Assembly (NCBI GenBank): GCA_022425565.1
Contig: JAKMFG010000235.1
Span: forward strand, 1-5,128
Direction of reading: 5' to 3'
DNA length: 5,128 bases
From: Alphaproteobacteria bacterium
GTDB lineage: Bacteria; Pseudomonadota; Alphaproteobacteria; Puniceispirillales; Puniceispirillaceae
Of this stretch, positions 1-5,128 are shown piece after piece. Below the pieces are notes generated by a model, which was given only the letters and a program-made list of their open reading frames with translations, was not told the origin of the DNA and did no database searches. The first letter of the stretch is position 1. Each line of letters starts with the position of its first letter. The position numbers were made by a program, and so were the translations under genes.

Positions 1-60
1 TGTTAGATCAATGTCAGGCACCATGCCCGCACCGTTTCAGGTGGCCATAGGAACTGTTGA
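1..60 (+). other. Short stretch upstream of nuoC, possibly including the last codons of the preceding gene
   Basis: This 60-base stretch precedes nuoC. Canonical nuo operons place nuoB here. Frame 1 has a TAG at 4-6, frame 3 a TAG at 48-50, and frame 2 stays open to a TGA at 62-64 that overlaps the nuoC ATG. None of the three short translations resembles the usual basic C-terminal tail of NuoB, so the end of the upstream gene cannot be placed. One reading is that the upstream gene stops at 4-6 and leaves about 54 nt of spacer; the other is that it ends within the ATGA overlap. I see no clear promoter, convincing hairpin or terminator here, apart from the nuoC ribosome binding site. Confidence 0.4.
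49..53 (+). promoter_or_regulatory. Ribosome binding site of nuoC
   Basis: AGGAA lies 7 nt upstream of the ATG at 61, a good Shine-Dalgarno match and spacing. It decides the nuoC start: the in-frame ATGs at 106 and 124 lack a comparable purine-rich stretch at the right distance. The out-of-frame TTG at 57 leads only to a short spurious reading frame. Confidence 0.65.
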
Positions 61-711
61 ATGACCGACAACGTCACTCCCGACAAGCAGAGCGCCGCGC
101 AAGAGATGTCTGCGCAGACAGCGATGACAGATCATCTGCGCCAGCTTCTCGGCGCCGATCTGCAGGATGCCGATGTTGTGCAGGACCAGATCGTGCTTCG
201 CATTCCGGCATCTGCCGTGCAGCGGATACTGGCCGCGCTTCGCGATGACAAATACGCTGCCTTCAACCAGCTGTCCGACCTGACTGCGGTCGACTATCCG
301 GAGCGTCCTGAGCGCTTCGAGCTCGTCTATCAGCTGCTGTCCATGCGCAACAACATGCGGCTTCGTCTTCTGGCCGCCGTGGGCGAGGGGCATGCCGTTC
401 CGTCGGCGACAACAATTTATGGCGCCGCCAACTGGGCCGAGCGCGAGGTATGGGACATGTTCGGCATCTTCTTTGCCGGCCACCCGGACCTGCGCCGCCT
501 GCTGACAGATTACGGCTTCGAGGGGCATCCACTTCGCAAGGATTTCCCGCTGACCGGTCATGTCGAGGTCCGCTATGACGACACGCAGCGCCGTGTCGTC
601 AACGAGCCGGTATCGCTGGTCCAGGAATTCCGCGATTTCGATTTCCTGAGCCCGTGGGAAGGCATGCAGGCGCAGATTCCCGGCGACGAAAAAGCCGGCA
701 AGGAAGGGTGA
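61..711 (+). CDS. nuoC: NADH-quinone oxidoreductase subunit C (complex I 30 kDa subunit)
   Basis: NuoC is the 30 kDa core subunit of complex I. It sits in the peripheral arm beside NuoD, carries no cofactor, and has a structural role in the connecting module between the NADH-oxidising module and the membrane arm. The 216-residue product carries the 30 kDa family signature at about residues 127-165: ERExWDMFGI, then [13 protein letters not shown] and [12 protein letters not shown]. The C-terminal part has the typical [10 protein letters not shown] (193-202), followed by a short charged tail. The first 25 or so residues are polar, probably disordered, and less conserved than the rest. The start at 61 is supported by AGGAA 7 nt upstream; M16 and M22 are weaker alternatives. 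The gene is not fused to nuoD, unlike in E. coli, and nuoD begins 10 nt after its stop. The family call is very secure. Confidence 0.97.
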   Translation: MTDNVTPDKQSAAQEMSAQTAMTDHLRQLLGADLQDADVVQDQIVLRIPASAVQRILAALRDDKYAAFNQLSDLTAVDYPERPERFELVYQLLSMRNNMRLRLLAAVGEGHAVPSATTIYGAANWAEREVWDMFGIFFAGHPDLRRLLTDYGFEGHPLRKDFPLTGHVEVRYDDTQRRVVNEPVSLVQEFRDFDFLSPWEGMQAQIPGDEKAGKEG

Positions 712-721
712 GGAGCAGATC

Positions 722-1900
722 ATGGCTGAGATGCAGATCAAACCCATCACGATGAATTTTGGCCCGCAGCACCCTGCGGCACACGGTGTTCTTCGCCTTG
801 TTCTGGAAATGGACGGTGAGGTGATCGAGCGTGCCGACCCGCATGTCGGGCTGCTGCATCGCGGTACCGAGAAGCTGATCGAGCACAAGACCTATCTTCA
901 GGCGTTGCCCTATTTCGACAGGCTGGATTATGTGTCGCCGATGAATCAGGAACATGCCTGGGCGCTGGCCATCGAGCGCGCCGTCGGCATCGAGGTTCCG
1001 CGTCGCGCGCAATATATCCGTGTTCTCTATTGTGAGATCGGCCGCATCCTGAACCACCTTTTGAACCTGACCACCTTTGCCATCGACGTTGGTGCGATGA
1101 CCCCGCTCCTTTGGGGATTTGAAGAGCGTGAGCAGCTGATGGGCTTTTATGAGCGGGCCTGTGGTGCGCGCCTGCACGCTGCCTATTTCCGTCCGGGCGG
1201 CGTCCATCAGGACCTTCCCGACGGCCTGCTGGACGAGATCGGCGACTGGGCGAACAAGTTCCCGTCCTTCATCGATGATCTGGAGACGCTGCTGACCGAT
1301 AACAGGATTTTCAAGCAGCGCACCGTCGATATCGGCGTGATCACCGAAGAGGCGGCGCTCGACCTTGGAATGACCGGTCCCTGCCTGCGAGGCAGCGGTG
1401 TGGCCTGGGACCTTCGCAAGTCACAACCTTACGATGCCTATGCCGAGATGGAATTCGACATCCCGATCGGCAAGACAGGCGACTGCTATGCGCGCTACCT
1501 GGTGCGGGTCGAGGAGATGCGTCAGTCGCTGCGGATCATCCACCAGTGTATTAGCAACATGCCTGACGGCCCGGTACTGGCGGAAAACAACAAGGTCACA
1601 CCGCCGAAGCGGGGCGACATGAAGCATTCGATGGAAGCGCTGATCCATCACTTCAAGCTTTACACAGAGGGTTTTCACGTCCCCGAGGGCGAGAGCTACA
1701 CCACGGTTGAGGCGCCAAAGGGTGAATTCGGCGTCTATCTGGTCGCTGATGGCTCCAATAAGCCGTATCGCTGTAAAATCCGCGCTCCAGGGTTCTATTT
1801 CATGGCCGCAGTCGACTATCTGTCGCGTGGCCACATGCTGGCTGACTCGGTTGCCATTATCGGGTCGCTCGACATTGTTTTTGGTGAGATCGACAGATGA
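722..1900 (+). CDS. nuoD: NADH-quinone oxidoreductase subunit D (complex I 49 kDa subunit)
   Basis: NuoD is the 49 kDa core subunit of complex I, related to the large subunit of [NiFe] hydrogenases. With NuoB it forms the quinone-binding pocket at the foot of the peripheral arm. The 392-residue product is full length. The N-terminal motif GPQHPAAHG (14-22) contains H21, and Y70 lies in DRLDYVSPM; by alignment with the Yarrowia and bovine subunits these are the His/Tyr pair that contacts the quinone headgroup. Other family blocks are [12 protein letters not shown] (41-52), LNHLL (110-114), RPGGVHQD (157-164), TGPCLRGSG (218-226), PKGEFGVYL (332-340) and a C-terminal [12 protein letters not shown] (381-392). 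The hydrogenase Ni-binding cysteine pairs are absent, as expected. GAGGAG at 710-715 lies 6 nt before the ATG, overlapping the nuoC stop. The stop codon overlaps the nuoE start by 4 nt (ATGA), suggesting coupled translation. Confidence 0.98.
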   Translation: MAEMQIKPITMNFGPQHPAAHGVLRLVLEMDGEVIERADPHVGLLHRGTEKLIEHKTYLQALPYFDRLDYVSPMNQEHAWALAIERAVGIEVPRRAQYIRVLYCEIGRILNHLLNLTTFAIDVGAMTPLLWGFEEREQLMGFYERACGARLHAAYFRPGGVHQDLPDGLLDEIGDWANKFPSFIDDLETLLTDNRIFKQRTVDIGVITEEAALDLGMTGPCLRGSGVAWDLRKSQPYDAYAEMEFDIPIGKTGDCYARYLVRVEEMRQSLRIIHQCISNMPDGPVLAENNKVTPPKRGDMKHSMEALIHHFKLYTEGFHVPEGESYTTVEAPKGEFGVYLVADGSNKPYRCKIRAPGFYFMAAVDYLSRGHMLADSVAIIGSLDIVFGEIDR

Positions 1901-2511
1901 GCATCGACGCCCGCATCGCCGACAACCAGCCCGATAGCTTTGCCTTCACTCGCGAGAACGAGGCGGAGATCAAGCGGATTGTGGCCAAGTATCCGAAGGG
2001 TCGCCAGGCCAGTGCCGTCATGCCGCTCCTCGATCTGGTGCAGCGCCAGCACGATAACTGGATCCCGATGAAGGCCATCGAGTTGATCGCGAAGAAGCTT
2101 GATATGGCTGAAATTCGCGTTCTCGAGGTTGCGACCTTCTACACGATGTTCAACCTGAAGCCGGTCGGGAAATATTTCCTGCAGGCCTGCACCACCACGC
2201 CTTGCTGGCTTCGCGGGTCCGACAACATGATGCGCTGCATCAAGGACCGCTATGGCATCTCGTCGGGCGAGACGTCGGAATGCGGCCGCTTCACGCTTCT
2301 CGAGGTGGAATGCCTCGGTGCCTGTGTGAACGCGCCGATCCTGCAGGTGAATGACGATTTTTACGAAGATCTGGACTATGCCAGCACCGGTACGCTCCTC
2401 GACTCGCTCGAGGCTGATGAACCGCTGCCGGTAGGGTCCGTGACCGGCCGTTCCGGATCTGAATCCGCGACTGGCGCGACAAGCCTTGCGGCGCTGAAGC
2501 CGGCGGAATAG
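1897..2511 (+). CDS. nuoE: NADH-quinone oxidoreductase subunit E (complex I 24 kDa subunit, [2Fe-2S] N1a)
   Basis: NuoE is the thioredoxin-fold 24 kDa subunit of the NADH dehydrogenase module. It carries the [2Fe-2S] cluster N1a, close to the FMN of NuoF. The 204-residue product has all four expected ligands: C98 and C103 in a CxxxxC motif (CTTTPC), and C139 and C143 in a CxxxC motif (CLGAC). The N-terminal helical part (about 20-90) has the usual features, including [15 protein letters not shown] and EVATFYTMF, and [14 protein letters not shown] follows the cluster. Residues from about 175 on form a Gly/Ser/Thr/Ala-rich tail with no motif; C-terminal tails of varied length occur in alphaproteobacterial homologues. 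The ATG overlaps the nuoD stop, and GGTGAG at 1883-1888 inside nuoD lies 8 nt upstream. nuoF starts 10 nt after the stop. Confidence 0.97.
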   Translation: MSIDARIADNQPDSFAFTRENEAEIKRIVAKYPKGRQASAVMPLLDLVQRQHDNWIPMKAIELIAKKLDMAEIRVLEVATFYTMFNLKPVGKYFLQACTTTPCWLRGSDNMMRCIKDRYGISSGETSECGRFTLLEVECLGACVNAPILQVNDDFYEDLDYASTGTLLDSLEADEPLPVGSVTGRSGSESATGATSLAALKPAE

Positions 2512-2521
2512 GGAGAGGCAA

Positions 2522-3814
<1,293 letters not shown>

Positions 3815-3826
3815 GGGGACAGGACC

Positions 3827-5128
3827 ATGCCAAAGCTGACAGTGAACGGCATCGAGGTCGAGGTAGAGGACGGCTCCACCGTCCTTCACGCCTGTGAGGA
3901 GGCCGGGATCGAGGTTCCGCGCTTCTGCTACCATGACAGGCTGTCGATCGCCGGCAATTGCCGCATGTGCCTTGTCGATATGGAGCGTGCGCCGAAGCCG
4001 GTTGCCTCCTGCGCCATGCCGGCAGGCGATGGCATGGTGATCCGCACCGACACCGATCGCGTGAAGAAAGCGCGTGAAGGCGTGATGGAATTCCTGCTGA
4101 TCAACCATCCGCTGGACTGTCCGATCTGCGACCAGGGCGGCGAATGCGACCTTCAGGACCAGGCCATGGGCTATGGCTTTGACAGCTCGCGCTATGAAGA
4201 GAACAAGCGCGCCGTCGAAGACAAGCATATGGGCCCGCTGATCAGCACCACCATGACCCGTTGCATCCATTGCACGCGCTGTGTCCGCTTCGCCACCGAG
4301 GTGGCCGGCGTGCCCGAGCTCGGCGCCATCGGGCGCGGCGAAAACATGGAAATCACCACCTATCTGGAAAAGACACTGGCATCAGAGCTGTCGGCCAATG
4401 TGATCGACCTGTGCCCGGTAGGCGCGCTGACATCCAAGCCCTATGCCTTTACCGCTCGCCCGTGGGAGCTGAACAAGACCGAATCCATCGATGTCATGGA
4501 TGCCGTCGGCAGCAACATCCGCGTCGATGCGCGTGGCTCGCAGGTGATGCGCGTGCTGCCGCGCCTGAACGAGGACGTCAACGAAGAGTGGATCTCCGAC
4601 AAGACCCGCTATGCCGTTGACGGGCTGCGCCGCCAGCGTCTGGACCGGCCGTTTATTCGTGGTCGTGACGGCAAGCTCGCTCCGGCAAGCTGGGACGAGG
4701 CTTTCGCCGCGATTGCCGCAAGGCTGAAGAAAGCCAAGCCGAATGCCATTGCCGCTATCACCGGCGACCAGTGCGACGCCGAATCCATGTTTGCCCTGAA
4801 AACCCTTTTCGACAAGCTGGGAAGCGCCAGCATCGACTGCCGTCAGGACGGGGCAAAGATCGGCGGCGTGCGTGCCGGCTATCTGTTCAATTCGACCATC
4901 GCCGGCATCGACGAGGCGGACGCGCTGCTGATCATCGGCAGTAACCCTCGGATCGAGGCGGCTGTGCTGAACGCCCGCATTCGGCGCAACTGGCTGACAA
5001 CACGCATGCCTGTCGGCATTGTCGGGCCCGAGATGGACCTGACCTATGACGCCGAGCAGCTTGGCGATGATGCGGCGACACTTGCCGCTATCCTCGACGG
5101 CAAGTCGAAATTTGCGGCGAAGCTGAAG
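3827..5128 (+). CDS. nuoG: NADH-quinone oxidoreductase subunit G (complex I 75 kDa subunit), 5' part, cut by the window edge
   Basis: NuoG is the 75 kDa subunit that carries electrons from NuoF towards the connecting module. The frame is open for 434 codons to the right edge with no stop; family members are usually about 670-900 residues, so the C-terminal part lies outside. A ferredoxin-like domain (about 1-75) has C34, C45, C48 and C62 for [2Fe-2S] N1b. H94, C98, C101 and C107 (HxxxCxxCxxxxxC) bind N5. C146, C149 and C152 with C196 (LCPVGAL) bind N4. From about residue 215 begins the degenerate molybdopterin-oxidoreductase-like domain, with [19 protein letters not shown] at 369-387. The N7 ligands (CxxCxxxC plus a distant Cys) of E. 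coli and Thermus are absent: there is no cysteine between 196 and the DQCDAE segment. This matches mitochondrial and alphaproteobacterial proteins. The purine-rich GGGGGACAGGA (3814-3824) precedes the ATG. Confidence 0.97.
   Translation, partial: MPKLTVNGIEVEVEDGSTVLHACEEAGIEVPRFCYHDRLSIAGNCRMCLVDMERAPKPVASCAMPAGDGMVIRTDTDRVKKAREGVMEFLLINHPLDCPICDQGGECDLQDQAMGYGFDSSRYEENKRAVEDKHMGPLISTTMTRCIHCTRCVRFATEVAGVPELGAIGRGENMEITTYLEKTLASELSANVIDLCPVGALTSKPYAFTARPWELNKTESIDVMDAVGSNIRVDARGSQVMRVLPRLNEDVNEEWISDKTRYAVDGLRRQRLDRPFIRGRDGKLAPASWDEAFAAIAARLKKAKPNAIAAITGDQCDAESMFALKTLFDKLGSASIDCRQDGAKIGGVRAGYLFNSTIAGIDEADALLIIGSNPRIEAAVLNARIRRNWLTTRMPVGIVGPEMDLTYDAEQLGDDAATLAAILDGKSKFAAKLK

Noticed and set aside
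37..888. A 283-codon open frame on the minus strand, antisense to nuoC and the start of nuoD
   Set aside because: It is the antisense shadow of conserved complex I genes. Its translation has no family motif, and a hydrophobic stretch near its start is the complement of conserved NuoC codons.
4261..4620. A 119-codon plus-strand frame inside nuoG
   Set aside because: It is out of frame with nuoG, which has the correct Fe-S ligands throughout this region. Its Arg/His-rich translation is typical of a shifted reading of GC-rich coding sequence.

Overview
The window is a compact, single-strand (+) segment of a bacterial respiratory complex I (NADH:ubiquinone oxidoreductase, NDH-1) operon. In order it holds nuoC, nuoD, nuoE, nuoF and the 5' part of nuoG, which runs off the right edge. 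All five products are recognised from conserved family motifs. Every iron-sulfur ligand set expected in this segment is visible: N1a in NuoE, N3 in NuoF, and N1b, N5 and N4 in NuoG.

The organism looks like an alphaproteobacterium, as an inference. Base composition is fairly GC-rich (about 60% by eye), and the proteins resemble mitochondrial complex I core subunits. nuoC and nuoD are separate genes, unlike the fused nuoCD of Escherichia coli. NuoG lacks the extra cysteines that bind cluster N7 in E. coli and Thermus. No extra reading frames lie between nuoE, nuoF and nuoG; such insertions are known in Rhodobacter, so close Rhodobacter relatives are less likely. I cannot name a genus from this alone.

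Layout: bases 1-60 are a short non-coding or gene-end stretch with the nuoC ribosome binding site. nuoC (61-711) is followed after 10 nt by nuoD (722-1900), which overlaps nuoE (1897-2511) by 4 nt (ATGA). nuoF (2522-3814) follows after 10 nt, and nuoG (3827 to the right edge) after 12 nt. No gap inside the operon could hold a promoter, terminator or further gene, so the genes are probably co-transcribed and translated in a coupled way.

Functionally, NuoE, NuoF and NuoG form the NADH dehydrogenase module. NADH gives two electrons to FMN in NuoF, and these pass along the Fe-S chain of NuoF and NuoG. NuoC and NuoD belong to the connecting module that carries electrons to quinone at the membrane interface; NuoD forms much of the quinone pocket. 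nuoA and nuoB are expected to the left, and the rest of nuoG plus the membrane-arm genes (nuoH onward) to the right, but neither is in view.

I found no mobile element, CRISPR array, RNA gene, large repeat or unfamiliar system. This is an ordinary housekeeping region, and the findings below are minor.
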